Positions 45,140 to 54,175 of a stretch of DNA of 64,000 nucleotides are shown here, in pieces. How positions within the stretch are numbered: position 1 is the first letter of the stretch; each line of letters opens with the position of its first letter. Origin of the DNA: Cohnella herbarum (GTDB lineage Bacteria > Bacillota > Bacilli > Paenibacillales > Paenibacillaceae). The notes beneath the pieces were generated by a model. That model saw nothing but the letters and a program-made list of their open reading frames with translations, did not search any database and was not told the origin of the DNA. The DNA lies in NCBI RefSeq assembly GCF_012849095.1, contig NZ_CP051680.1, forward strand, positions 496,001 to 560,000, in the 5' to 3' direction. The position numbers were made by a program, and so were the translations under genes.

Positions 45140-46296
45140 GAACGATAGAGGCATACGCGAGAGAAAACGGAGACATCGGCATTCGTAATCATTTACTGAT
45201 TATCCCGACGGTTATATGCGCAAACCAGGTATGCAATCGCATTATGCAGATGGTGCCGGATACGATTTCCATTCCGCATCAGCACGGGTGCAGCCAGATC
45301 GGCGCGGACAAAAGCCGCACGTTCGACGTCCTCGCCGGAACCGGCCGAAATCCGAACGTAGGCGCGGTTATCATCATTAGCTTGGGATGCGAGGTCGTCG
45401 ATCCGGAGGCGTTGGCGGACGCGATTCGGGAAACGGGCAAGCCGGTCGTCGCGTTCGATATCCAGTCGATCGGCGGGTCCGTGAAAGCGATCGGACACGG
45501 AGTCGAATTGGCCAAGAAGATGAAAGCCGAGCTAGATCGGCAGCGGAAAACGACCGTTCCGTTAAGCAAGCTGAAGGTGGCGGTCAAATGCGGAGGTTCG
45601 GACGCGACATCCGGCCTATCCTCGAATCCCGCGCTGGGGTATGCGGCGGATAACGTCATCTCCTCGGGCGGAGCGATCGTCATCGGAGAGACGACGGAAA
45701 TTATCGGAGCGGAGCACATCCTCGCGAGCCGTTGCGCGGATGAACCGACATCCGGCAAGCTCTACGAGATCGTCGATCGCTTCGAGAAAGAAATCGAGAG
45801 GATGGGCACCGACATGCGAGGCGGCAATCCGAGCCCCGGCAATATCGCGGGCGGATTGACGACAATCGAGGAGAAATCCCTTGGCTGCATTAGCAAATGC
45901 GGAACGGCGCCGATTCAAGGCGTCATCGAATACGCCGAATCGATTCCCGAAGGCGGATTGTATTTCATGGACTCGCCGGGCAACGATATCGAGTGCGTCT
46001 CGGGCATGGCGGCGGGCGGCGCGCATATCGTCTGTTTCACGACCGGGAGGGGAACCCCGACGGGAGCGGCCGTCGTGCCGGTCATCAAGATTACCGGCAA
46101 TCCGCGCACGTACAAGACGATGGAAGACAACATGGACGTCGACGTAAGCGGCATGTTAAACGGCGAATTGGGTCTGGAGCAAGCCGGCAACCGCATTTGG
46201 GATGAAATCGTGGAGGTTGCCGAAGGGAAGTGGACGAAGGCGGAAGTATTGGGTCACCAGGAATTCAGCATTAACCGGATCGGTCCGAGCTTGTAA
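45136..46296 (+). CDS. UxaA-family dehydratase large subunit
   Basis: A 386-residue protein, GTG 45136, overlapping the small subunit by 4 bp. It matches the C-terminal domain of altronate dehydratase and D-galactarate dehydratase (NHLLIIPTVICANQVCNRIM, KCGGSDATSGLSSNPALGYA, GGNPSPGNIAGGLTTIEEKS). It would convert an aldonic or uronic-type acid to a 2-keto-3-deoxy acid by iron-dependent dehydration. The substrate could be D-altronate or another sugar acid. The aldolase gene on the opposite strand at 46325 fits the next step. Confidence 0.9.
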   Translation: MRTIEAYARENGDIGIRNHLLIIPTVICANQVCNRIMQMVPDTISIPHQHGCSQIGADKSRTFDVLAGTGRNPNVGAVIIISLGCEVVDPEALADAIRETGKPVVAFDIQSIGGSVKAIGHGVELAKKMKAELDRQRKTTVPLSKLKVAVKCGGSDATSGLSSNPALGYAADNVISSGGAIVIGETTEIIGAEHILASRCADEPTSGKLYEIVDRFEKEIERMGTDMRGGNPSPGNIAGGLTTIEEKSLGCISKCGTAPIQGVIEYAESIPEGGLYFMDSPGNDIECVSGMAAGGAHIVCFTTGRGTPTGAAVVPVIKITGNPRTYKTMEDNMDVDVSGMLNGELGLEQAGNRIWDEIVEVAEGKWTKAEVLGHQEFSINRIGPSL

Positions 46297-46324
46297 AGCG
46301 TACATTTTTTCTACCATAGACGGT

Positions 46325-47170
46325 TTACATTTCCGCTACAGTGCTTTTAGTCGTCGCGGGCGGGCGAAGCCGATCTGAACGGATATGCCCGCGCTCGGCG
46401 AGAAGCCATTGCAGCGGAGCGGGATTCGGTTCCGAGGACAGAAACTGGATGAGCGGGAGCAATTGGTTGAATAAGCGATTGGCTTGATCGATTTTGCCGA
46501 ACCGGTACAGCTCATAGACTTGAACGAACTGATCGCTATCCAGATTAGCGCTGGCCATAATTCCGCCGCTCCCTCCGTAACAGAGCGAAGCAAAGAAAAG
46601 CTCGTCTTCGCCGCATAGAATCGGTTTGGTCAAGTATCGAGCGAGCTTGAAACATCGCTTAATATCGCCGGTGCTATCCTTGATGCCGAGAATATGATCC
46701 ATCCGCGTAATTTCTTGTATCGTTTCTAACTCCAACGTCATCCCGGTATGCCGAGGATGGTCATGGAGAATGATCGGAAGCCGCGCGTCGGATAAGGCAT
46801 GGAAATACTGAATCATGCTTTGCTGGGAAGGGCGATCGAAGCTAGGCGCGACCACGATGGCCGCATCGGCGCCAAGCGATTTGGCCCATACCGTTGTTGT
46901 AACGGTCGTTGCGATGTTATTGGAGCCCGTATCCACGATGAGCGGAATGTCTCCCATTGCTTTGCGCGCCGTTAAGATGAGGGTTTTCAATTCAATGAGT
47001 TCGATGGCCGACGACGCCCCCGTCGTCCCGTCAATGACAAGACCGTGTACTCCGTTGTTCGCCAAACGTTTAACCATATCTCTGAATGATTTGATATCCA
47101 AATTTCCGCGACGATTAAACGGCGTGATGATGGGTACGATAATGCCGTGCAAAGTTTGTTCCGTTAGCAC
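46325..47170 (-). CDS. Dihydrodipicolinate synthase/N-acetylneuraminate lyase family aldolase
   Basis: A 281-residue TIM-barrel class I aldolase. GTG 47170 is favoured because AGGAG lies 9 nt upstream; the TTG at 47179 abuts that site. The Schiff-base lysine is K164 in ILGIKDSTGD and the pyruvate-binding GTTGASS loop is present. The usual catalytic-relay Tyr region (YNxPxRTG) reads HDHPRHTG, so His replaces the Tyr, which argues against true DapA activity. Cleavage or dehydration of a 2-keto-3-deoxy sugar acid from the UxaA-type reaction is inferred. It is convergent with the dehydratase operon and ends 29 bp from it. Confidence 0.87.
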   Translation of the reverse strand: MLTEQTLHGIIVPIITPFNRRGNLDIKSFRDMVKRLANNGVHGLVIDGTTGASSAIELIELKTLILTARKAMGDIPLIVDTGSNNIATTVTTTVWAKSLGADAAIVVAPSFDRPSQQSMIQYFHALSDARLPIILHDHPRHTGMTLELETIQEITRMDHILGIKDSTGDIKRCFKLARYLTKPILCGEDELFFASLCYGGSGGIMASANLDSDQFVQVYELYRFGKIDQANRLFNQLLPLIQFLSSEPNPAPLQWLLAERGHIRSDRLRPPATTKSTVAEM

Positions 47171-47298
47171 AACGTTCAACTCCTATCTCCCGAATATCGC
47201 AATAGTCTCGTGGCATGAATATAAAACGATTTTTCGCAAAAGTAACCATCCATTTCGCTTTGCAATGGAGCATGCCGCTTGTTTTAACCGCTAAACGA

Positions 47299-47332
47299 AA
47301 CCTCTTCGGTTCAACCGAAGCGGTTTTTTTTT
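47299..47332 (+). terminator. Terminator-like hairpin upstream of the qox operon
   Basis: AACC-T-CTTCGG (47299-47309) and CCGAAG-C-GGTT, with a TTCAA loop, followed by a run of eight or nine Ts. No plus-strand gene ends just upstream. It may insulate the oxidase operon from transcription reading through the aldolase gene. Confidence 0.7.
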
Positions 47333-47483
47333 GTTGCTCCGATCTATGAACTCGCCGTTTGTTGCAATTTGTTGAACATGGTTGGTTGTAAGTTACCGTT
47401 CAGCGGTTGGTGACACCTTGATCGTTCTCTTATAAAGTGAGGTGGATTCAAGAACGAGTGGATGTCGATAGGAGCTGAAAAAT

Positions 47484-48389
47484 ATGAAATTATCCAAAGT
47501 TTCGAAGCGGATGGCGGCGGTTCTTATGCCGATTCTGTTGCTTCTCACTACCGGATGCACGAAAAATATCGTCGTACTGGATCCTAAAGGACCGATCGCG
47601 GAGCAGCAGATGGATTTGATGATCGTCTCATTGATCTTGAGCTGTATCGTCATTGTCCCCGTGCTGGTCATGACGGCGATCATCATCTGGCGTTATCGAG
47701 AAAGAGAAGGCAGACAAGCCGCGTATACGCCGCGTTGGGAGCACAGTACGAGACTAGAGGTGGTCTGGTGGGGCATTCCGATTATCGTCATCCTCATTCT
47801 GGCCGTGATTACAGTGAAAGGCACATACGCGCTTGAACCTTCCAAGCCGCTGGAATCGGCCGAGAAACCGATAACCGTTCAGGTCACTTCCTTGAACTGG
47901 AAATGGTTGTTCCAATACCCGGAGCAAGGAATTGCGACGGTGAATGAGCTGAAGATTCCGGAGGGTGTCCCGGTTCGATTTGAAATTACAGCCGATTCTC
48001 CAATGAATTCCTTCTGGATTCCGCAGCTCGGCGGTCAGATGTACGCGATGTCCGGCATGGCCATGACGCTTTACTTACAGGCCGATGAGGTCGGGGAATA
48101 TTGGGGATCGGGAGCTAACTTTACGGGGACTCATTTCTCCGATATGTACTTTGACGTGGAATCGATGACCCGCGATCGATTTGATGATTGGGTAGCCGGG
48201 ATTAAAGAGACATCGTCAGCCTTAACATTGGAGGGGTACAAGCAATTGGTCGAGCCTTCAACCTCGGCAGTACAAACCTTTTCTTCCTTCCCGGAAGGCT
48301 TGTTCGAAATGACGGTAACCAAATACGGCGCCTCCCACAATCATGGTTTGTCTTGGGAACAAGCGAAAAAGTTTCAATTCGAAGAATAA
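47484..48389 (+). CDS. qoxA: aa3-type quinol oxidase subunit II
   Basis: A 301-residue lipoprotein (lipobox LTTGC, C25) with two membrane helices (about 45-68 and 95-113) and an extracytoplasmic cupredoxin domain (about 128-230). Both CuA cysteines of cytochrome c oxidases are absent: the corresponding segment reads EYWGSGANFTGTHFSDM. It therefore should take electrons from quinol, like QoxA/CyoA. ATG 47484 follows AGGAGCTG. It is the first gene of a qoxABCD operon. Confidence 0.9.
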   Translation: MKLSKVSKRMAAVLMPILLLLTTGCTKNIVVLDPKGPIAEQQMDLMIVSLILSCIVIVPVLVMTAIIIWRYREREGRQAAYTPRWEHSTRLEVVWWGIPIIVILILAVITVKGTYALEPSKPLESAEKPITVQVTSLNWKWLFQYPEQGIATVNELKIPEGVPVRFEITADSPMNSFWIPQLGGQMYAMSGMAMTLYLQADEVGEYWGSGANFTGTHFSDMYFDVESMTRDRFDDWVAGIKETSSALTLEGYKQLVEPSTSAVQTFSSFPEGLFEMTVTKYGASHNHGLSWEQAKKFQFEE

Positions 48390-48434
48390 GCAATCGTTTG
48401 ATAGCAATCTACAGGTAAGGGAGAGTTGTTGCTC

Positions 48435-50417
48435 ATGTGGGAGAAAGTGAAAAGCTTCGCTTCCGAGTTTTTCGTAACGGGCGATCCGTTGATATATGGA
48501 GCGGACGTCAGTATTGCTTTGACGCTTATCGCACTCGTATCGGTATTAACGTATTTCAAAAAGTGGAAATGGCTGTGGAAGGAATGGCTGACGACCGTCG
48601 ACCATAAGAAGATCGGAATCATGTACATTTTATCGGCTTTTCTGATGTTGTTCCGAGGCGGCGTAGACGCGCTTCTGATGCGGTTGCAGCTTGCTGTTCC
48701 GGAGCTGGACTTCTTGCTGCCGGATCACTATAACCAGATTTTCACTACGCACGGCGTAATCATGATTTTGTTTATGGCGATGCCGTTTATGTTCGGTTTG
48801 TTTAACGTGATGGTTCCGCTCCAAATTGGAGCAAGGGATGTCGCCTATCCGTTCCTTAACGCGCTTAGCTTTTGGTTGTTCTTCTTCGGAGCGATGCTGT
48901 TTAACTTGAGCTTCGTCATCGGAGGTTCCCCGGATGCCGGATGGCTGGCTTATCCGCCTTATTCGGAACTAATGTACAACCCGGGTCCCGGACAAGATTT
49001 CTACATTTGGGGCATTCAGATTTCGGGTATCGGAAGTCTGATGACCGGGATTAACTTTATTGCGACGATTCTGAAAATGCGCGCGCCGGGCATGAAGCTG
49101 ATGAAAATGCCGATGTTCTCGTGGTCGGTGCTGTCTAGCTGTATTGCGATTATTTTTTCTTTTCCAATCCTTACGGCGACGCTAGCATTGCTGTTTTTGG
49201 ACCGATATGGCGGAGCGCATTTCTTTACGCTGGACGGTGGCGGCAATCCCATGATGTATATCAATCTGATTTGGATGTGGGGACATCCCGAGGTATATAT
49301 TATTGTTCTTCCCGCATTCGGAATATTCTCGGAAATCGTTGCGACCTTCTCGAAGAAGAAGCTGTTCGGATACAAGTCCATGGTGTACGCCATGATGATC
49401 ATAAGTCTCTTATCGTTCCTTGTATGGGCGCATCACTTCTTTACGATGGGAACGGGGGCGAACGTGAATGCCTTCTTTGCCCTAACGACGATGCTGATCG
49501 CCATCCCGACGGGCGCCAAGGTGTTCAACTGGCTGTTTACGATGTTTCGAGGCAAAATCACGTTCGAGACGCCGATGTTATGGACGATCGGATTTATCCC
49601 TTGTTTTGTGACGGGGGGGTTAACGGGCGTGCTGCTCTCGGTAGCCCCGGCCGATTTCCAGTTTCATAACAGTTACTTCTTAGTCGCTCATTTCCATCAT
49701 GTCATTATTGGCGGCGTCGTATTCGGTTACTTCGCGGGCTTGTATTACTGGTGGCCCAAAATGTTCGGCTTTAAGCTGAACGAGCGCATTGGCAAGTGGG
49801 CGTTCTGGTTCTGGAATATCGGTTTCTATCTCTGTTTCATGCCGCAATACGTGCTCGGGCTGATGGGGATGACGCGACGGGTCTTTTCATACGGATGGGA
49901 CAAAGGGTGGGGTGACCTCAACCTGGTATCGACGATTGGCGCCTTCTTGATGGGTATTGCTTTCCTCTTCCAAGTTTGGCAAATTGCGCATGGCGTCAAG
50001 CATCGTAAAGACAACTTGGACAAGACGGGCGATCCGTGGAAACATGGACGAACGCTGGAATGGTCGATTGCTTCCCCGGCTCCTCATTACAACTTCGCGG
50101 TGTTGCCGCAAGTTACGGAGCAAGATGAGTGGTGGGAGGAGAAGCTGCGCAAGAAACAGGGACAATTCGTTCCGGCAGCTCCGAAGAAGCTTGAGCCGAT
50201 CCATATGCCCAGAAACTCGGGAATTCCAATTATCATATCGGCTTTCTTCTTCGTCGCCGGTTTTGGGTTTGTCTTTCACTGGACGTGGTTTATCATTGCC
50301 GGATTAGCTGGCGTAGCGGCATGTATGGTCGCTCATTCCTTCAACTATGATACGGATTATTACATTCCCGTGGATGAGATCGAACGCACGGAAGCGGAAA
50401 GCAGGGTGACGAACTAA
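48435..50417 (+). CDS. qoxB: aa3-type quinol oxidase subunit I
   Basis: The 660-residue catalytic subunit of a heme-copper oxidase. ATG 48435 is chosen over TTG 48426 because AAGGGAGAG ends at 48425. About 14-15 membrane helices are visible. Metal ligands: His in FTTHGVIMIL (low-spin heme), WGHPEVY (CuB His and cross-linked Tyr), WAHHFF (CuB His pair) and HFHHVIIGG (heme ligands). It reduces oxygen to water and pumps protons. Its stop overlaps the subunit III start by one base. Confidence 0.95.
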   Translation: MWEKVKSFASEFFVTGDPLIYGADVSIALTLIALVSVLTYFKKWKWLWKEWLTTVDHKKIGIMYILSAFLMLFRGGVDALLMRLQLAVPELDFLLPDHYNQIFTTHGVIMILFMAMPFMFGLFNVMVPLQIGARDVAYPFLNALSFWLFFFGAMLFNLSFVIGGSPDAGWLAYPPYSELMYNPGPGQDFYIWGIQISGIGSLMTGINFIATILKMRAPGMKLMKMPMFSWSVLSSCIAIIFSFPILTATLALLFLDRYGGAHFFTLDGGGNPMMYINLIWMWGHPEVYIIVLPAFGIFSEIVATFSKKKLFGYKSMVYAMMIISLLSFLVWAHHFFTMGTGANVNAFFALTTMLIAIPTGAKVFNWLFTMFRGKITFETPMLWTIGFIPCFVTGGLTGVLLSVAPADFQFHNSYFLVAHFHHVIIGGVVFGYFAGLYYWWPKMFGFKLNERIGKWAFWFWNIGFYLCFMPQYVLGLMGMTRRVFSYGWDKGWGDLNLVSTIGAFLMGIAFLFQVWQIAHGVKHRKDNLDKTGDPWKHGRTLEWSIASPAPHYNFAVLPQVTEQDEWWEEKLRKKQGQFVPAAPKKLEPIHMPRNSGIPIIISAFFFVAGFGFVFHWTWFIIAGLAGVAACMVAHSFNYDTDYYIPVDEIERTEAESRVTN

Positions 50418-51043
50418 TGGCTCAATCTCATACGCCTGAAAATGTAAATCAAGCCGATTTGCATGCAGAGCATCACGACCATGTGGATTTGGAAGGGGTG
50501 CGCACGTTCGGCTTCTGGATTTACCTGATGACGGATGTGATTCTATTCGGCACGTTCTTTGCAACGTATATGGTTCTGCAAGGGAACACGAACGGCGGGC
50601 CGGGGCCTGACGATCTATTCCAAATGAACGGCGTTATCGCAAGCACATTCATCTTGCTGACTAGCAGTTATACGTGTGGTCTAGCTCTGCTGGCGATGAA
50701 TAGGGGAAAACTTAAAGCGCTGATCGGCTGGCTAGGAGTGACTACCGCGTTAGGCGCGATCTTCATCGGGCTAGAAATCAGCGAATTTATTCATTTGGTG
50801 AGCGAAGGGGCAACGATGGGGACGAGTGCTTTTCTATCCGCCTTCTACACCTTGGTAGGTACGCACGGATTGCATGTCATTGTCGGGCTTGTCTGGATGA
50901 GCGGGTTAATGATTCAGTTGGCACGCAAAGGAATTACGCCGGTCACGAAACGAAAAGTGAATATTATTAGCTTGTTCTGGCATTTCCTTGACGTCGTCTG
51001 GATTTTCGTGTTCACGGTCGTTTATTTAATGGGGGTGAGCTAA
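50417..51043 (+). CDS. qoxC: Quinol oxidase subunit III
   Basis: A 208-residue protein with five membrane helices and an N-terminal His-rich stretch (HAEHHDHVDLEG). ATG 50417 overlaps the preceding stop. The subunit III pattern (GFWIYLMTDVILFGTFFATY and TVVYLMGVS at the end) matches QoxC/CyoC. Confidence 0.94.
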   Translation: MAQSHTPENVNQADLHAEHHDHVDLEGVRTFGFWIYLMTDVILFGTFFATYMVLQGNTNGGPGPDDLFQMNGVIASTFILLTSSYTCGLALLAMNRGKLKALIGWLGVTTALGAIFIGLEISEFIHLVSEGATMGTSAFLSAFYTLVGTHGLHVIVGLVWMSGLMIQLARKGITPVTKRKVNIISLFWHFLDVVWIFVFTVVYLMGVS

Positions 51044-51046
51044 ATC

Positions 51047-51373
51047 ATGGCACATAAGGAAATGACCCATTCTCCGGAAGAAACGCACGGCTCTTTCAAA
51101 GCCTACACGCTCGGCTTTGTATTTTCCATCGTGCTGACAGTTATTCCGATTGCGATTGTGATGAACGGTTGGCTGGAGGGAAGGGCGAATGCCATCATGC
51201 TGATGGTGTTCGCTGTCCTGCAATTGGCCATACAGTTGTTGTTCTTCATGCATCTGCGCGAAGAGAAGAAGCCGCGATACAATCTGATTTCATTAGTATT
51301 TGGACTTGTGATTTTACTCGTCATAGTTGCCGGATCGATGTGGATCATGATGTACAACATGGTGGCGGTATAG
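51047..51373 (+). CDS. qoxD: Quinol oxidase subunit IV
   Basis: A 108-residue protein with three membrane helices (about 18-40, 45-66 and 78-103) typical of QoxD/CyoD. It starts 3 nt after the subunit III stop. It assists assembly of the CuB site. Confidence 0.93.
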   Translation: MAHKEMTHSPEETHGSFKAYTLGFVFSIVLTVIPIAIVMNGWLEGRANAIMLMVFAVLQLAIQLLFFMHLREEKKPRYNLISLVFGLVILLVIVAGSMWIMMYNMVAV

Positions 51374-51415
51374 AGGGAGACCATTCACATCTGTGTCGAG
51401 AGGCAGGGAGTAACG

Positions 51416-51760
51416 ATGAGACAGAAATACGGAAAATACGGTTTCGTAATCGGGTTGATCGTACTGTTATTAATGAGTGCCTGCGGACTGAAAAAGGACG
51501 ATAACGTTCTTCAGGCGAGCATAACAACGTCTGCAGATAGGGATGCGGTAGATTTGTACAAACAGCTATGCATCGCTTGCCATGCTTCCGACTTGAGCGG
51601 CCGGGTAGGGCCGAGCTTGCAAGCGGTCGGATCTCGATTAACTGAAGAGCAATTGCTGGCGGTTATCCGGGATGGCTCTAAGGGAATGCCTTCCTATCAG
51701 AATAGGCTAAGTCACGAGGAGCTTGACGTTGTGGTGCAGTGGTTAGTGAAATTCAAATAG
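51416..51760 (+). CDS. Lipoprotein cytochrome c (c551 type)
   Basis: A 114-residue single-heme cytochrome anchored by a lipid (MSAC, C23). The heme is bound by CIACH (C52, C55, H56), and M91 in KGMPSYQ is the likely sixth ligand. ATG 51416 follows GGCAGGGAG. It lies in the oxidase transcript, which is unexpected for a quinol oxidase because that enzyme does not need a cytochrome c donor. Confidence 0.93.
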   Translation: MRQKYGKYGFVIGLIVLLLMSACGLKKDDNVLQASITTSADRDAVDLYKQLCIACHASDLSGRVGPSLQAVGSRLTEEQLLAVIRDGSKGMPSYQNRLSHEELDVVVQWLVKFK

Positions 51761-51775
51761 AAAGGCGGCATCCGT

Positions 51776-52351
51776 GTGAGAAAAGCCATTTTAGCCGGTA
51801 TGTTGGCCATTGTTCTAGTCGTGACAGCTGCCTGCGGCAGCGGGAAGCCGAATCAGCTTAACTATCCGGTTCAACCTTTCGAGTATATGAACCAGGATGA
51901 GCAGATGGTTTCCTTGACGGATTTGCAGGGGAAAGTATGGCTGGCCAACTTCATTTTTACGTACTGCGAGACGGTATGTCCGACGATGACCGTGAATATG
52001 GCTGAATTACAGAAACGGTTGAAATCTGCCGGAGTAGAAGCGGAGCTCATTTCGTTCTCGGTCGATCCAGAGCGGGATACACCGGCGGCGTTAAGAAGTT
52101 ATCTTGAAAAATTCGATGTCGATTTCACCAATTGGAACGCTTTGACCGGGTATACTTTCGATGAAATCAAGTCGTTCATTTTGCGTTCCTTTAAGGCTCC
52201 GATCTCGAATGACGCTGCCTCCGACCAAGTGATCCACGGCACCGCCTTCTACTTAGTCGATCAGTCAGGTACGGTTGTCGCTAAATACGACGGTATGGAA
52301 AATACGCCGTACGATAAGATCGTCAGGGACGTTAAAGCTTTGCAAGGTTAA
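51776..52351 (+). CDS. SCO1/SenC-family copper chaperone
   Basis: A 191-residue lipoprotein (lipobox TAAC, C20) with a thioredoxin fold. The copper ligands are C64 and C68 (CETVC) and H154 (VIHGT). SCO proteins classically deliver copper to CuA in cytochrome oxidase subunit II. GTG 51776 follows AAAGGCGG, 15 nt after the cytochrome gene. The oxidase in this operon lacks CuA cysteines, so this chaperone may serve another oxidase or act as a thiol-redox protein. Confidence 0.92.
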   Translation: MRKAILAGMLAIVLVVTAACGSGKPNQLNYPVQPFEYMNQDEQMVSLTDLQGKVWLANFIFTYCETVCPTMTVNMAELQKRLKSAGVEAELISFSVDPERDTPAALRSYLEKFDVDFTNWNALTGYTFDEIKSFILRSFKAPISNDAASDQVIHGTAFYLVDQSGTVVAKYDGMENTPYDKIVRDVKALQG

Positions 52352-52375
52352 GGGTTCAGCTGAAATAGACGCCGA

Positions 52376-52412
52376 ACAACCGCCGAGTATCCAATCTCGG
52401 CGGTTGTTTGTT
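52376..52412 (+). terminator. Terminator of the qox operon
   Basis: ACAACCGCCGAG (52376-52387) is a perfect 12-bp match to CTCGGCGGTTGT (52396-52407), followed by TTGTTT. Confidence 0.9.
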
Positions 52413-52445
52413 TAAGCGCGGTAGATTCATCTAGCATAGTCCGGT

Positions 52446-53900
52446 TTAGTCTAGGCAGGACCGTTCATCGATCAGCTCCCTCAACGCTTCCGCGAATCCG
52501 GATATCCCTAAGCCGATTTCCTCTGCCGTCGCTCTTGCGTAAGTAAATCGGACGAAACCCGAGTCGGAGCCGTAGACGCTTCCGGGTACGAAAACAACGC
52601 CTTTACGGATGGCTTCATCCAGCAGTTTACCGTCATGAACTTCGGGAACAAGCTTGCACCACAAATGCAATCCTCCCTCCGGTGCCGTAAACGTGACCAG
52701 ATCGGGAAGCTCCTTCCGCAACGCTTCGATAATCAAGTCCCGCTTATATTGCAATTGGATGCGCAAGCGATCCAGATGGGGTTCGAAATGGGACGACTTC
52801 AGGAACTGGGCAGCCACCTGCTGCGGAATCACGCTTAGTCCGAAGTCCATCTGTTGTCTTGCATCGGCGAGCCGTTCCACGATGGAACGAGGAGCGACCA
52901 TCCATCCGATACGCAAGCCGGAAGCGGCTATCTTGGAGAAGGAGCCGATATAGAGAACGGACCCGACCGTATCCATCGATTTAAGCGGCGGGGGAGGATT
53001 TCCCTCGTAAGCTGTTAAGCTGAAGGGTTCGTCTTCCACGATAGGCAACGCTAATTCGCTAGCCACGTCAAGCACTTGTTTGCGTCGCTCGGCGCCGAGT
53101 ACGGTCCCCGTCGGATTCTGGTAATTCGGATTCAAGAAAACCATCTTGATCCGGTGTTTCTTGTACAAGGCGCGAATATCGTCCGGACGCACGCCATGTT
53201 GGTCGACGGGAAGACGGAACAGCCGAAGTCCCGCGGACTGAAACATGGGCAGAGAGTAGCAGTAGGAAGGATCTTCGATCGCGACGGCGTCTCCCGGCGA
53301 CAGTAGGCACTGCGTAATCAGATACAACGATTGCTGCGATCCGGAAGTGATCAGGATGGACGATTCCGTCGTTCGAATGCCGCGATACCGAGCAAGAAAA
53401 GAAACCAAATCTTGTCTGAGCGGGATATAGCCTTGCGGATTATCGTAACCCAAATAAGAAGTATACTTGTGCTCGCTCATTAACTTGGCAATTTCATCGA
53501 CCGGAGCGAGATCCGCCGCTAACTCGCCGCTTGCGAAATCGATCAAGGAAGGCTGTTGCGTCAACGCTTCGCGAATTTTGCGCATAAAAGGCAAATTCGG
53601 CAGAAAGCTTCCTCCTTCGGCATATCTTCTCCAGTTCGGTGTATGTTTAGGGGTGGCACCCCATTTACTCTTGCTTACTCGCGTTCCGCTTCCCGTCCGG
53701 CTTTCGATAATGCCCATCGAGCGAAGCTCTGCGAATGCCAGAATAACGGTGCTTCTGTTAACGTCCAATTGCTCGGCCAATTTTCTTTCGGAGGGAAGAA
53801 GGCTGCCGGGCGGAAATTCGCCGTACGATATTCTTTGCTCCAGATGGTCGGCAATTTGCTCATATAGCGTTTTTTTGCTTTGGCGGTCAGGTTTCCACAT
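52446..53900 (-). CDS. MocR-type regulator (GntR HTH fused to aminotransferase-like domain)
   Basis: A 484-residue MocR/PdxR-GabR-type regulator. ATG 53900 has AGGAAGG 8 nt upstream. Residues about 8-75 are a GntR winged helix (LLPSERKLAEQLDVNRSTVI); about 110-475 are a fold-type I aminotransferase domain with the PLP lysine in GSFSKIAASGLRIGW. It senses PLP or an amine/amino acid. It is divergent from the nitrilase gene across about 275 bp, which makes that gene its likely target. Confidence 0.93.
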   Translation of the reverse strand: MWKPDRQSKKTLYEQIADHLEQRISYGEFPPGSLLPSERKLAEQLDVNRSTVILAFAELRSMGIIESRTGSGTRVSKSKWGATPKHTPNWRRYAEGGSFLPNLPFMRKIREALTQQPSLIDFASGELAADLAPVDEIAKLMSEHKYTSYLGYDNPQGYIPLRQDLVSFLARYRGIRTTESSILITSGSQQSLYLITQCLLSPGDAVAIEDPSYCYSLPMFQSAGLRLFRLPVDQHGVRPDDIRALYKKHRIKMVFLNPNYQNPTGTVLGAERRKQVLDVASELALPIVEDEPFSLTAYEGNPPPPLKSMDTVGSVLYIGSFSKIAASGLRIGWMVAPRSIVERLADARQQMDFGLSVIPQQVAAQFLKSSHFEPHLDRLRIQLQYKRDLIIEALRKELPDLVTFTAPEGGLHLWCKLVPEVHDGKLLDEAIRKGVVFVPGSVYGSDSGFVRFTYARATAEEIGLGISGFAEALRELIDERSCLD

Positions 53901-54175
53901 GACAATCACCTTCCTAGACGGTATTCGAACCTCATATTGATTGTTATCATACCACCGATTTTCCGAAATTCAGAATTCGTTTGCATCCTGCCGATGACAG
54001 ATGTTTATCGATTTGTTGAACATGGAGGGTCTGTCTCTGAATAAATTGGTTGGTTCGAATGGATGGGCATTATTTTTCGGAGTTTGGATGGTTTGTTTTT
54101 ATCTATCATCACTTATCCTATTAGTTAAGTAGGAAAGAATGAAATCGCCGAAACGATACGGAAAGGGATGGTGAA
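53901..54175. promoter_or_regulatory. Divergent control region between MocR and nitrilase genes
   Basis: The region holds repeated TTGG-type half-sites: TTGGTTGG near 54047-54054, AATGGATGG near 54059 and TTTGGATGG near 54082. Spaced direct repeats are usual MocR operators, but these could be chance. GGAAAGGGATGGTGAA before 54176 provides the nitrilase ribosome site. Confidence 0.35.
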
